From positions 1 through 24,084 of the forward strand of contig DAOUMU010000455.1 in NCBI GenBank assembly GCA_034409055.1: 24,084 nt of DNA, written 5' to 3'. The stretch comes from DAOUMU01 sp034409055. GTDB taxonomy: Bacteria; Chloroflexota; Anaerolineae; 4572-78; J111. This document shows, one piece after another, positions 1 to 7,906 of the stretch (position 1 is the first letter of the stretch; each line of letters begins with the position of its first letter). The notes beneath the pieces were generated by a model that saw only the letters and a program-made list of their open reading frames with translations, did no database searches and was not told the origin of the DNA. Position numbers and translations under genes: made by a program.

Positions 1-258
1 GGCCCAGGCAGTGCAGTTTGAACCAGTTTCACCAACCACAAGCAGGGAACGGTGAGATGGACCGTTTGGCCTTTGCAGGGCCTCATCCAACCGGGTTAAA
101 CCCTCTCTCGCCTTCTCACCGTCGATACACACACTGACCACCTCGTCAATGTGATACCCCTGAGCCTCCAACAAATCCAGACTACGGATCACCACCTGCG
201 GATTTTCCCCCAAGGTGGCGATGAGTACTTCATTATTTTTAACTGTTTCGTTTGCCAA
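1..258 (-). CDS. CARF-domain protein, 5' fragment (tandem paralogue of the gene at 824-1693)
   Basis: Partial gene: the first 86 codons are in the window and the rest lies beyond base 1. The start is TTG at 256-258, with GGAG six bases upstream. An in-frame TAA lies a few codons further upstream, and no ATG or GTG lies between, so TTG is essentially forced. The N-terminus reads NNEVLIATLGENPQVVIRSL and is nearly identical to that of the gene at 824-1693 for about 45 residues, then diverges. The hydrophobic strand followed by LGxxPQVV matches the start of the CRISPR-associated NE0113/Csm6-type CARF fold, a Rossmann-like ligand-binding domain. Whether this copy also carries a C-terminal HTH cannot be seen. 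It probably arose by tandem duplication. The ligand is unknown. Confidence 0.7.
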   Translation of the reverse strand, partial: MANETVKNNEVLIATLGENPQVVIRSLDLLEAQGYHIDEVVSVCIDGEKAREGLTRLDEALQRPNGPSHRSLLVVGETGSNCTAWA

Positions 259-420
259 CTCTTTCTCCTTTATTAAAAGATATCCCCTTTACCACTCCCC
301 TTGATTCACTTACCAAGATATTCTGGTATCTCTTACATCTTTCAGTAAAAAGGTCATAATGGCAGCTAAACCGGTACGATTGATTTGGGCGTGTTTCAAA
401 ATGGAGTTTTAATTTACTCT

Positions 421-429
421 ATTGTAACA
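421..429 (-). promoter_or_regulatory. Possible extended -10 promoter for the CARF fragment gene
   Basis: On the minus strand this reads TGTTACAAT, that is TG, one base, then TACAAT, an extended -10 box. No convincing -35 is seen, but the upstream DNA is AT-rich. It would give a leader of about 155 bases before the TTG at 258. The rest of 259-524 contains no gene I can support. Confidence 0.35.
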
Positions 430-524
430 CAAGAACGTGCCCGTAATATTTCAGTTTTTATTTCAAAAAAAATTCATTTGAAATAATTCCGATTCAGAAA
501 TGTTAAAAAAGGGCAAATAGCTAC

Positions 525-559
525 AACAAAAAAAGGGAATTGTCTAAATGACAATTCCC
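525..559 (-). terminator. Rho-independent terminator downstream of the pfk-CARF unit
   Basis: A perfect 10-bp stem (GGGAATTGTC / GACAATTCCC at 535-544 and 550-559) with a 5-base loop is followed on the minus strand by a run of seven T (528-534). It would end transcription coming from the PFK and CARF-HTH genes before the second CARF gene, so the two CARF genes probably have separate transcripts. It lies about 265 bases after the CARF-HTH stop. Confidence 0.75.
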
Positions 560-640
560 CTTCTTAAAATTAACTTCCGGAAAGCAGGTGAAGAGTAACC
601 GGCGGGTACTAACTTAATGCGTCAAATTTTTGGGCAGGAA

Positions 641-684
641 TAAACACAGATAGCAGAAAAGAGAATCCACATCCTCTGTGTTTA
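641..684. repeat. Small inverted repeat, probably a dispersed intergenic element
   Basis: Perfect 10-bp arms TAAACACAGA (641-650) and TCTGTGTTTA (675-684) flank a 24-base centre. No coding potential is seen. It lies between the terminator at 535-559 and the two-hairpin element at 744-817. The rest of 560-743 shows nothing I can name. Confidence 0.5.
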
Positions 685-743
685 TCCGTGTCCTATTAAC
701 TTGTCGGCCTGCCGGGCTTGAGAAGAAGCTTAGCCAGTTTTCG

Positions 744-817
744 GTGCAAAACCTCGTAACCAACGCATCTCCATGCGTCAGCCGGGATATAAAGATGTCC
801 CTGTCTACGTTTTACAC
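744..817. repeat. Two-hairpin element with terminal inverted repeats (family shared with 9739-9817, 17091-17156, 20144-20301)
   Basis: The ends GTGCAAAACCTCGTA (744-758) and CTACGTTTTACAC (805-817) are inverted repeats. Inside are two hairpins: ACGCAT-ctc-ATGCGT (763-777, with one extra loop base) and GGGA/TCCC around 783-801. The same terminal sequence, CTACGTTTTGCA, recurs with hairpins elsewhere in the window. The element ends six bases from the stop codon of the CARF-HTH gene. Confidence 0.55.
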
Positions 818-823
818 TGGAAA

Positions 824-1693
824 CTAGCTAGAGCCGAACTTCTGCCGGGTAAAATAGGCAGCCAATTCCACCGCGATCTGGTTGCGGACATGAGCATTAT
901 CCGGCAAGCCAAAAAAGCTACGCCAGGCGGTGTAAATGGCCGAAATCTGTTTGGGAACCGTGTTGATAGAGGCCCCCCGCCGGGCAGCAATGGCTCTGTT
1001 ATCCAGGCCCTCAGCCAACAGGCGAGCCACGTCTCGCTGCGCTCTCGGCAAATTCTGCAAAAAAGCCCGCAGACGGATATCGTGCTCCCGTTGCTGCAAT
1101 TCCTGCTGGCGGTTGATTACCTGCCAAGGATCATCCACCGGGGCCAGGCCGGTGGTCATTGTGGCCATCGGCGTCCAGCGTAAAACCGGCACAGAGACCA
1201 ACATGGTCCGATCATCCGCCCCACCCTTGTCCTCTAACCCGCCAACCGACGGCTCAGAAGCAGAAAACAGATGCCAGGCCTGATCATCCGTATCAAACAG
1301 CAGTTGGGCCACCACCAGAGCATAGGTGCTGACTACCTTTGGTCCGGTCAACATCAGGTGAATGTGTCGCCCGGCCTGTTTACGCACTTTTACCTCCCGG
1401 TACAACGTCTGCAGTAAGGCCGTCACATCTGCCTCGGTCCAAAAATCATAAACCGGCCCAGCTTCACCAGTGACCAGCACGGGTTCGTGAGACGGACTGC
1501 CTGGCTTTTGTAAGGCCTCGTCCAACCGGGCCAGGGCCGCCTCAACCGTTTGACCAGAGGTATACACGCTGACCACCTCATCAATGTGGTAACCCTGTGC
1601 TTGCAACAACTCCAAGCTGTGGATGACCACTTGAGGATTTTCCCCCAAGGTGGCGATTAACACTTCATTGTTTCGACCTGTTTCCTTTGACAA
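824..1693 (-). CDS. CARF domain fused to a LuxR-type helix-turn-helix, putative ligand-responsive regulator
   Basis: 289 residues from a TTG start (1691-1693) preceded by AAGGAG. A longer reading from a GTG at 1753 overlaps the PFK stop but has no ribosome site, and the paralogue at 1-258 is blocked by a stop there, so TTG is preferred. Residues 10-20 (EVLIATLGENP) and 113-145 (HLMLTGPKVV then YALVVAQLLF) match the two conserved strands of NE0113/Csm6-type CARF domains; the usual GGRK motif is degenerate here (TGPK). Residues about 215-280 (AQRDVARLLAEGLDNRAIAA onward, ending VRNQIAVEL) look like a LuxR/GerE DNA-binding domain, with an insertion between the recognition helix and the last helix. 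Known CARF-HTH proteins such as Csa3 are CRISPR regulators with a different winged HTH. No cas gene is visible. Inferred role: a transcription factor responding to a nucleotide ligand. It sits 59 bases behind the PFK gene, probably on the same transcript. Confidence 0.72.
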   Translation of the reverse strand: MSKETGRNNEVLIATLGENPQVVIHSLELLQAQGYHIDEVVSVYTSGQTVEAALARLDEALQKPGSPSHEPVLVTGEAGPVYDFWTEADVTALLQTLYREVKVRKQAGRHIHLMLTGPKVVSTYALVVAQLLFDTDDQAWHLFSASEPSVGGLEDKGGADDRTMLVSVPVLRWTPMATMTTGLAPVDDPWQVINRQQELQQREHDIRLRAFLQNLPRAQRDVARLLAEGLDNRAIAARRGASINTVPKQISAIYTAWRSFFGLPDNAHVRNQIAVELAAYFTRQKFGSS

Positions 1694-1752
1694 CTCTTGC
1701 TCCTTCCCTAAAAATATAGTAAATATATTATAACTCAAATGGCCAAAATGCA

Positions 1753-3993
1753 CTACTCGGCTTGCCTACTAGGGCCCGGCTGGGCCAGCACCTTGGCAAT
1801 GGGTCGCAGACTCATCCACCACTGTTCTTTGGGACGCTGGTGGGCCTGGTCTGCCATACGAAGCAGATCTTCCAGGTTGTGAATCCGAACCTGCCCGTTT
1901 TGCAAACCGATGAAGGCTCCATCCGGCCACGACTGGCCGGCCTTTTCAATGAGAAACTCAATACAGCGGGTAGCCAGGCGGGTGGCCTGGATGCGGTCAA
2001 AAGGCGTTGGATCACCCCCCTGTTGCAAGTGGCCCAAAATGGCCTGGCGCACTTCAAACAAGTCGCCTCCTTCTTCCTCAAAGAGAGCGCACATGAAACT
2101 GGTGGTATAAACAGGGTTGGCGTTCTCATTGCGGATCAGTAAGCCCAACCGTTTGCCGTGCTCAAAACCGGTCACCAGTTGCTGCACGTCCGCCTGCAAG
2201 TCTTTCAAAGTAACTCCCTCTTCATGCAGATAGACCCGTTCAGCCCCGGTGGCCAGCCCACTCATCAGGGCCAGGTAACCACAGTAACGCCCCATCACCT
2301 CGACCACAAAAGCCCGGCGCGTGGCTACAGCCGACTGCTTGATCTTATCCACGGCCTCTACAATACTGTTCAAGGCCGTATCGGTACCGATACTCAATTC
2401 CGAACCGGGCAAGTTGTTATTGATGCTGGCCGGCAAGCAGACGATAGGGATGTTAAAAGCCGGAAAATTCTCCCGCTCCTGGTAAAGCCGGTAGGCCGCC
2501 TCATAACCACCCCAGCCGCCAATCACCAACAGCCCCTGAATATTGTTTTCTTCCAGGGTTCGGGCAATGGTGTAAAAATCGCGGCGACTGGGAACTTTGC
2601 GATTGGTACCCAATTCAGATCCACCCGTCGAGGCCCAGCCAGCCACACTCATCCAATTCATCTCTTTGATGTCGTTATCTATCAGGCCCTGAAACCCGTT
2701 GTAGACGCCTAGCATAATGTGACCTTTGTCAAGCCCCAACCTGATGGCGGCCCGAGTGGCCGTGTTCATACCGGGGGCTGGTGCGCCAGCGTTGAGTACC
2801 GCCAACCGGAAACGGTCCTGACCCGGTGTGGGTGGATGCGGCAAAGCCCGAACCAGAGTGCGAAAGGTGCGAAAGGCTTCCTTAAAACTGCCGCCTCGCA
2901 TTTCCATGGCTTTGGTGTAATTCTGGGCAGCGATGACATCGGCCACGCTATGGGTCTGCTTGACACAATTCATCAGAGGGGCCTTGGTGATCCTGTTTTC
3001 CCGCATACCAATTACGTAAGCTTCACTTTTGGCCGTAGCGGATAAAATTTCCTCGACTGCGGCGTGGCCCAGTAACGTACTCATGTAACGATCAAAGGCG
3101 CTGGGTGAGCCGCCCCGTTGCACGTGCCCCAGAATAGTGACCCGCACATCCTGGCCCAACCCCTCCTCCAACACCTGCTTGACGTAATCGCTGCTAATGG
3201 ATTTACCGTACCGATCCTGGGCCCCCTCGGCCACAACTACGATACTATCCCGGCGCCCCGCCTCGCGACCCGCCTTCAAAACTTCACACATTTTCTCTTC
3301 CCAATTATCCACCTCAGGCGGACTTTCAGGAATCAGCACCCAATCAGCGCCGCTGGCCAGGGCACTCATCAGGGCCAGATAGCCACAGTTACGACCCATC
3401 ACTTCAACCACAAAGGTTCGCTGGTGGCTGGCCGCCGTACTGGTGATAGCGTCGATGGCCTGGGTAATGCGGTGTAAGGCCGTATCAGCCCCGATGGTCA
3501 TATCGGTGCCGAACATATCGTTGTCGATGGAACCGACCAGGCCGGCGATGGTCAAATGGGGATGGCGGTCAGCCACTTTCTGTTTAATCGAGCCCTTCTC
3601 GACCAATTCCGCCAACAGGCCGGGCCATTCCTGACGAAAGAGATTGGCCCCGGTCAGACTGCCGTCGCCGCCAATCACCACCAGGCTGTCAATACCCCGT
3701 TCCAGCAAGTTGGTTGCCGCCCGCAAACGTCCCTCGCGGTTCCGAAATTCGGTGCAGCGGGCCGATCCGATGACGGTACCGCCTCGGTGTAATATCCCCC
3801 CGACGCTGTCCCACCCCATCTGGCGAATGCGGTCTCCGCCGTCGACCATACCCTGGTATCCTTCGTAAATGGCGTACACATCCACGCCCCGATCCAGCGC
3901 GGTACGAACGACCGACCGTACTGCCGCATTCATGCCCGGGGCATCACCCCCACTGGTCAAAACAGCGATACTTCTTTTACGACGTATTGGCAT
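1753..3993 (-). CDS. 6-phosphofructokinase, fused two-half eukaryotic-type enzyme
   Basis: 746 residues, double the roughly 320 of ordinary bacterial PfkA. Phosphorylates fructose 6-phosphate to fructose 1,6-bisphosphate in glycolysis. The N half (1-385) keeps the active site: TSGGDAPGMN (13-22), GGDGS (108-112, Gly where pyrophosphate enzymes have Asp, so ATP is the likely donor), GSIDND with catalytic Asp157, SHQR (189-192), EVMGR (197-201). The C half (395-746) is homologous, but the catalytic motif reads SINNN (523-527), so the Asp is lost. This is the pattern of animal and fungal PFK, where the C half is allosteric and binds fructose 2,6-bisphosphate. The C-terminal PKEQWW-SLRPI (721-731) also closely resembles the vertebrate muscle enzyme. 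ATG start with GGGAGG eight bases upstream. Own promoter at 4128-4156. First gene of a unit with the CARF-HTH gene. Confidence 0.93.
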   Translation of the reverse strand: MPIRRKRSIAVLTSGGDAPGMNAAVRSVVRTALDRGVDVYAIYEGYQGMVDGGDRIRQMGWDSVGGILHRGGTVIGSARCTEFRNREGRLRAATNLLERGIDSLVVIGGDGSLTGANLFRQEWPGLLAELVEKGSIKQKVADRHPHLTIAGLVGSIDNDMFGTDMTIGADTALHRITQAIDAITSTAASHQRTFVVEVMGRNCGYLALMSALASGADWVLIPESPPEVDNWEEKMCEVLKAGREAGRRDSIVVVAEGAQDRYGKSISSDYVKQVLEEGLGQDVRVTILGHVQRGGSPSAFDRYMSTLLGHAAVEEILSATAKSEAYVIGMRENRITKAPLMNCVKQTHSVADVIAAQNYTKAMEMRGGSFKEAFRTFRTLVRALPHPPTPGQDRFRLAVLNAGAPAPGMNTATRAAIRLGLDKGHIMLGVYNGFQGLIDNDIKEMNWMSVAGWASTGGSELGTNRKVPSRRDFYTIARTLEENNIQGLLVIGGWGGYEAAYRLYQERENFPAFNIPIVCLPASINNNLPGSELSIGTDTALNSIVEAVDKIKQSAVATRRAFVVEVMGRYCGYLALMSGLATGAERVYLHEEGVTLKDLQADVQQLVTGFEHGKRLGLLIRNENANPVYTTSFMCALFEEEGGDLFEVRQAILGHLQQGGDPTPFDRIQATRLATRCIEFLIEKAGQSWPDGAFIGLQNGQVRIHNLEDLLRMADQAHQRPKEQWWMSLRPIAKVLAQPGPSRQAE

Positions 3994-4069
3994 ACTAATA
4001 TCCCTCCCTATAATTATCCGTCGTTGAAACAGGACCGGAAATTAGCTTCTCAAATTTTACTTATTGAAG

Positions 4070-4088
4070 CCAAATTGGGGAAATTTGG
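4070..4088. promoter_or_regulatory. Inverted repeat in the PFK leader
   Basis: CCAAATT-5 bases-AATTTGG is a perfect 7-bp palindrome in the roughly 125-base leader between the predicted transcription start (near 4121) and the PFK start codon. It could be an operator for a dimeric regulator or an RNA hairpin. No T run follows, so it is not a classical terminator. Confidence 0.4.
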
Positions 4089-4127
4089 AAATGTCTGCTG
4101 ACTGGATCCAAGCTTTGCCATAAATTT

Positions 4128-4156
4128 ATTCTAATTTAGGACAAGAAGTATGTCAA
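4128..4156 (-). promoter_or_regulatory. Sigma-70-type promoter of the PFK-CARF unit
   Basis: On the minus strand: TTGACA (4151-4156), a 17-base spacer, then TAGAAT (4128-4133). The -35 is a perfect match and the -10 a 5/6 match. It begins just after the stop of the lipoprotein gene at 4170 and points into the PFK gene, leaving a leader of about 125 bases. Confidence 0.75.
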
Positions 4157-4167
4157 ACGAAATGACA
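4151..4167. promoter_or_regulatory. Palindrome overlapping the -35 box of the PFK promoter
   Basis: TGTCA-7 bases-TGACA. One half-site is the -35 box itself (TTGACA on the minus strand). A dimeric repressor bound here would block the promoter. The neighbouring CARF-HTH protein is an obvious candidate ligand-controlled binder, but that is inference. Confidence 0.35.
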
Positions 4168-4169
4168 CG

Positions 4170-5690
4170 TTACTCAGCCCAGTTCAACATCCGTTCATTC
4201 ACGCCATGATATTCCAGACCAAGCTGGGCCTGTACCTCTGGGGAGAAGAGGGGGTGTTGGTCGCTGCCATCGGCCTTCATCACCCAGATTTCCCACTGGC
4301 CGGTACGGTTGGTGACGAAGACCAGATGCGAGCCATCCGGTGACCAGGCCGGGGCAGCGCTGTTGTACTGCGGGTCGGCCAAAATGGGTGGTTTGGTCAG
4401 GCGATGACGTTGACCCGTCTCCAGGTCAAGGGTGTAGACTTCCCAATGGTCGTGCTGTTTGTAGGTCAAAGCCAATGTTCGACTATCGGGGGAGAAAACG
4501 GGGCCTGTATCGCGCAGGTCACCGGTGATCGGCCACAAATTACCATTGGTAACGTCAAGCTGCATGAGCCCCTTACTGCCGTCATAAATCACCCGCCACG
4601 GATTGTGCGGATCCCAGGCCGGATTGTAACTGTACTCATCGCCGGGCAAGTCCTCAAATTTACCCGTGGCCACATTGATCTGGCGCAACCGCCACTGCAA
4701 ATCTTCGCGGCGGATGTAACAGATGACGATCCCATCTCGACTGACGCGAGATTTTGTAATCTGCCCAATGTCCTTTGGCACCCGAACACCATCATCAAAA
4801 TCAAATTCCCGACATTCCTCCTTCGGGTCGGGTAGGCCCCCATACTGGAAAGAGAGAATAATCTCCTCCCCATCCGGCGACCAGGTGGGAGATTTGGGCC
4901 GCCGCATGTCACCGACAATGACCCGCTCACCGCTGCCATCGAGGTTGATGGTATAGAGTGTACCCATATCAGCTCCGTCCCACCGGACGAAGGCCGCCTG
5001 CTGGCCATCGGGCGAAAGCACCGGATCAATGACTCCCCCGGCCAGGCGGCGCAGATTGGTACCATCGGCATTAATGAGGTACAAATTACCGCCACTGCCG
5101 GTCATAAGGACCAGTTTACCACTCAGCCCCTCGGCCTTGTTCGTTGTAGGTTTCGTGGCCACCGATGTCTGTACCGGCTCAGACGATTGTGGTTGGAGCG
5201 GTGGCTCGACAAATGGCAACTCATTCAGGGTCACCCCCAATAATCGGGTATAGGCGGGCTGGGCAGAAATCCAGCCCGGATCACCAGCCGTGGTTACCAC
5301 CTGTAACCAATAACCAGAGGGATCAAGGCCGATCACCTTAAACCGATCGCCGGCCGAAGCCGCACCGATTGGGGGATAGTCCAGTCCGGGCCCCTGCCGC
5401 ACGTTGAGGGCAGCCACAATTACCTCGGCCTGGGGATCAAGCGGGGTAGTTGTGGACAGAGGGGTGGGGGTTAAAAACAAAGGGATTGCGGTAAAGGTTG
5501 GCGTCGGTGATGGGGGAGGAATGGGGGTGGGTGTGGGCAGTACATTGGCCACCCGCGTTGGGATTGGTTCGGTCTCAGCCCGTTCCAACCGTACAAGCGT
5601 TGATGTGGGCGTCGTCTGGCCAGGCGCACAAGCCGCCAGGATCAGCAGCGTTAGTATACCGAACAATCCCACCAGGAATTTCGTCTTCAT
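4170..5690 (-). CDS. Lipoprotein with SH3b domain and TolB-like beta-propeller repeats
   Basis: 506 residues from the ATG at 5688-5690, which has AAAGGA seven bases upstream; an ATG eight codons earlier lacks a ribosome site. Residues 1-21 are a lipoprotein signal with the lipobox LAAC (Cys21), so the protein should be anchored outside the membrane. A Thr/Pro-rich linker (about 40-85) is followed by a bacterial SH3 domain (about 89-145, ALNVRQGPGLDYPPIG then YWLQV), a domain type that often binds peptidoglycan. From about 195 to the end come repeated WD40-like/PD40 blades with SPDG motifs (LSPDGQQAAFVRW, WSPDGEEIILSF, WSPDGSHLVFVTN), as in TolB. No enzyme motif is seen. It is the last gene of the MacAB-like run, 51 bases behind the permease. 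Confidence 0.85.
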   Translation of the reverse strand: MKTKFLVGLFGILTLLILAACAPGQTTPTSTLVRLERAETEPIPTRVANVLPTPTPIPPPSPTPTFTAIPLFLTPTPLSTTTPLDPQAEVIVAALNVRQGPGLDYPPIGAASAGDRFKVIGLDPSGYWLQVVTTAGDPGWISAQPAYTRLLGVTLNELPFVEPPLQPQSSEPVQTSVATKPTTNKAEGLSGKLVLMTGSGGNLYLINADGTNLRRLAGGVIDPVLSPDGQQAAFVRWDGADMGTLYTINLDGSGERVIVGDMRRPKSPTWSPDGEEIILSFQYGGLPDPKEECREFDFDDGVRVPKDIGQITKSRVSRDGIVICYIRREDLQWRLRQINVATGKFEDLPGDEYSYNPAWDPHNPWRVIYDGSKGLMQLDVTNGNLWPITGDLRDTGPVFSPDSRTLALTYKQHDHWEVYTLDLETGQRHRLTKPPILADPQYNSAAPAWSPDGSHLVFVTNRTGQWEIWVMKADGSDQHPLFSPEVQAQLGLEYHGVNERMLNWAE

Positions 5691-5741
5691 CTGGACATCC
5701 TTTGAATTGTTCATCGTTAATTACTCGTTGTTAATTGCCTG

Positions 5742-7022
5742 CTACTCGTACCGCAAAGCATCAATCGGCTTGAGCCGGGCGGCCCGAGTGGCCGGGTAGA
5801 CGCCAAAAAAGAGGCCCACGGTTGCGGCAAAGCCGGTGGCCAATAAAATCGAGTCCAGCGTGACCACCGTCTCCTCAAAATTGGGGATAGCCCGAGGGAG
5901 CCAGATCGAGACGCCATACCCCAATCCGATGCCCAAGAATCCGCCCAGCAATGACAACACCATCGCCTCAATCAGGAACTGGAGTAAAATATCACGTCGT
6001 TTGGCGCCCACGGCTTTACGGATGCCAATTTCACGCGTGCGCTCGGTTACAGAGACCAGCATGATATTCATAATCCCGATTCCACCCACCAGCAACGACA
6101 CAGCGGCTATAGACCCTAAAAAGGCGGTCAGACCGGCGGCAATGCTATTGCCAAACTGAAGTAATTGGGCCTGGTTAATCACGGTAAAATCTTTCTCATC
6201 CTCCAGGCCAAGGCGATGGCGATTGCGCATCACCTCATGAATTCGGTCAGACACGGCCTCCATCCGATCTGGGCTGGCCACCTGCACATAAATGGCCGAA
6301 ACGATCAAATTACCGCGAAATGTACCGGCATTATAAAGGCGGGTTTGGGCGGTAGTAATGGGAATCAGAACCTTGTTATTCTCATCGCCAAAGATGCCCC
6401 GCTCCTTTTCGACCAGGACACCAATCACCTCAAAGGGGATGCCGTTTAGCTTAACCGTCTGCCCCAGTGGATATTCATAAGATTCAAATAACTCACTGGC
6501 GACGGCGGAACCCAGCACAGCCACCCGGGCCCGTCGATTGACATGCCCCTGGGAGATAAATTCGCCCATCTCCAAAGTCACGTTACGCACGGTCCGATAC
6601 TCAGGAGTCACACCGGTCAACGAGCTATCCATTTCTATTTGACCCCGGGTCACTATATTGGGAGAACCACTGTACTCAGGGGATACGGCCGCCACATCAG
6701 GGACAAACAAAGGATCGGCAATCGCCTGGACATCACCCAGGGTCAGCGGTTCAGGCGCTTTTCGTCGCTGAGTGGCTTTCCGGCTAGATGCCCCCTCGCT
6801 GCCATCACTGAAAATATCAAAATTACCAGGACTGATCCACAAGACATTGGTGCCCAGGCTTTGGATGGCCCGGTTAAAGTTCCGCTCAAACCCTTTGCCG
6901 ATCGACAGTAAGGCAATAACTGAGGCAACGCCGATAATCACCCCCAACATCGTCAAGAAGGTGCGCAATTTATTGACGGTTAGGGCCTGCAGGGCAATGA
7001 CAATACTTTCCCAAATTTGCAT
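5742..7022 (-). CDS. MacB-like ABC transporter permease (FtsX/MacB fold)
   Basis: 426 residues. A hydrophobic segment near residues 22-45 is followed by a large extracytoplasmic MacB periplasmic-core domain (about 50-290). Three C-terminal membrane segments follow (around 298-325, 345-375 and 387-410). The motif VTERTREIGIRKAVGAKRRD between the second and third is the hallmark FtsX loop that couples to the ATPase. The protein ends PIDALRYE, typical of the family. It starts three bases after the stop of the ATPase gene, so the two are translationally linked. Together with the adaptor at 7903-9309 it should form a mechanotransmission-type exporter rather than a substrate channel. Substrate unknown. 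Confidence 0.92.
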   Translation of the reverse strand: MQIWESIVIALQALTVNKLRTFLTMLGVIIGVASVIALLSIGKGFERNFNRAIQSLGTNVLWISPGNFDIFSDGSEGASSRKATQRRKAPEPLTLGDVQAIADPLFVPDVAAVSPEYSGSPNIVTRGQIEMDSSLTGVTPEYRTVRNVTLEMGEFISQGHVNRRARVAVLGSAVASELFESYEYPLGQTVKLNGIPFEVIGVLVEKERGIFGDENNKVLIPITTAQTRLYNAGTFRGNLIVSAIYVQVASPDRMEAVSDRIHEVMRNRHRLGLEDEKDFTVINQAQLLQFGNSIAAGLTAFLGSIAAVSLLVGGIGIMNIMLVSVTERTREIGIRKAVGAKRRDILLQFLIEAMVLSLLGGFLGIGLGYGVSIWLPRAIPNFEETVVTLDSILLATGFAATVGLFFGVYPATRAARLKPIDALRYE

Positions 7023-7025
7023 GGG

Positions 7026-7733
7026 TTACTCCTTTTTCGTTTGTACCGCCCTATCATCCACAATCCGACCATCGACCAGGCGGACAATACGGTAGGTATG
7101 TTCCGCGATACTTTGCTCGTGGGTGACAAAAATGACGGTAATGCCCTGTTCTTGATTCAAACGCTGAAAGATGGCCATAAGTTCTTCACTTGATTGGGAG
7201 TCCAGATTACCGGTAGGTTCGTCGGCCAGGATGATGGCCGGTCGGCTAACCAGAGCCCGGGCAATAGCCACCCGCTGCTGTTGCCCGCCAGAGAGTTCAT
7301 TGGGCTTGTGATGTAGCCGGTCTCCCAGACCGACCAAGTCCAACGCAGCCGTTGATCGTTTACGTCGCTCACGCCGCCCCACCCCGCTATAGATTAGGGG
7401 CAACTCCACATTATTTAAGGCACTGGTACGGGGCAACAAGTTGAAATTTTGAAAAACAAAGCCAATCTGCTTACCCCGAATTTTGGCCAATTGATTATCA
7501 TCAAGCTGCCCTACGTTATCTCCGGCCAGATAATATTTACCGGAGGTGGGTTGATCCAAACAACCCAAGATATTCATCAAGGTCGATTTGCCCGATCCAG
7601 ACGGTCCCATAATCGCCAGAAGCTCACCCTGGCTAACTTGTAACGAAACCTCGCGCAAGGCATGAACTTGCACCTGGCCCATTTGATAGATTTTGGTTAA
7701 ACCCTCGGCCTTAATAACCAGATTGTTGTCCAT
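7026..7733 (-). CDS. ABC transporter ATP-binding protein (MacB/LolD type)
   Basis: 235 residues, the usual length for a LolD/MacB-class ATPase. Walker A GPSGSGKST (about 43-51), Q-loop within GFVFQNFNLL, signature LSGGQQQR (about 143-150), Walker B IILADEPTGNLDS, and H-loop VTHE are all intact. The ATG has AAGG six bases upstream. It powers the permease encoded three bases downstream. Upstream, 169 bases of heptamer-like repeats separate it from the adaptor gene, an unusual spacer inside an operon. Confidence 0.95.
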   Translation of the reverse strand: MDNNLVIKAEGLTKIYQMGQVQVHALREVSLQVSQGELLAIMGPSGSGKSTLMNILGCLDQPTSGKYYLAGDNVGQLDDNQLAKIRGKQIGFVFQNFNLLPRTSALNNVELPLIYSGVGRRERRKRSTAALDLVGLGDRLHHKPNELSGGQQQRVAIARALVSRPAIILADEPTGNLDSQSSEELMAIFQRLNQEQGITVIFVTHEQSIAEHTYRIVRLVDGRIVDDRAVQTKKE

Positions 7734-7767
7734 CCTGATCCTTTCGGCAGGTGGTATGAGACATGGT

Positions 7768-7906
7768 GTGTTGCGTGTTGCGTGTTGCGTGAACTGTTAC
7801 TCTACTCCCCACTCCTCCACTCCCATGCCACCCTGCTGCATGCAACCTGCTACCTGTTACCCTGCCACCTGCAACCTGCTACCTTGCCACCCTGCCACCC
7901 TGCTAC
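7768..7906. repeat. Heptamer-like short tandem repeats between adaptor and ATPase genes
   Basis: Three perfect GTGTTGC heptamers lie at 7768-7788, with a degenerate fourth. From about 7832 to 7906 come degenerate 7-8-base units of the type CTGCAAC, CTGCTAC, CCTGCCAC. The second array runs into the TAG stop of the adaptor gene (7903-7905 on the minus strand). The section between is C/T-rich. No gene or terminator is seen here. Confidence 0.7.

Noticed and set aside
773..1183. 136-codon open frame on the plus strand
   Set aside because: It starts inside the two-hairpin element and runs antisense to the CARF-HTH gene. No domain is seen.
1694..1753. N-terminal extension of the CARF-HTH gene to a GTG overlapping the PFK stop
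   Set aside because: There is no ribosome site for the GTG. A good one precedes the TTG at 1693, and the paralogue has a stop codon at the matching place.
4151..4167. Palindrome after the lipoprotein gene read as its terminator
   Set aside because: The stem is only five pairs with no T run, and it coincides with the -35 box of the PFK promoter.
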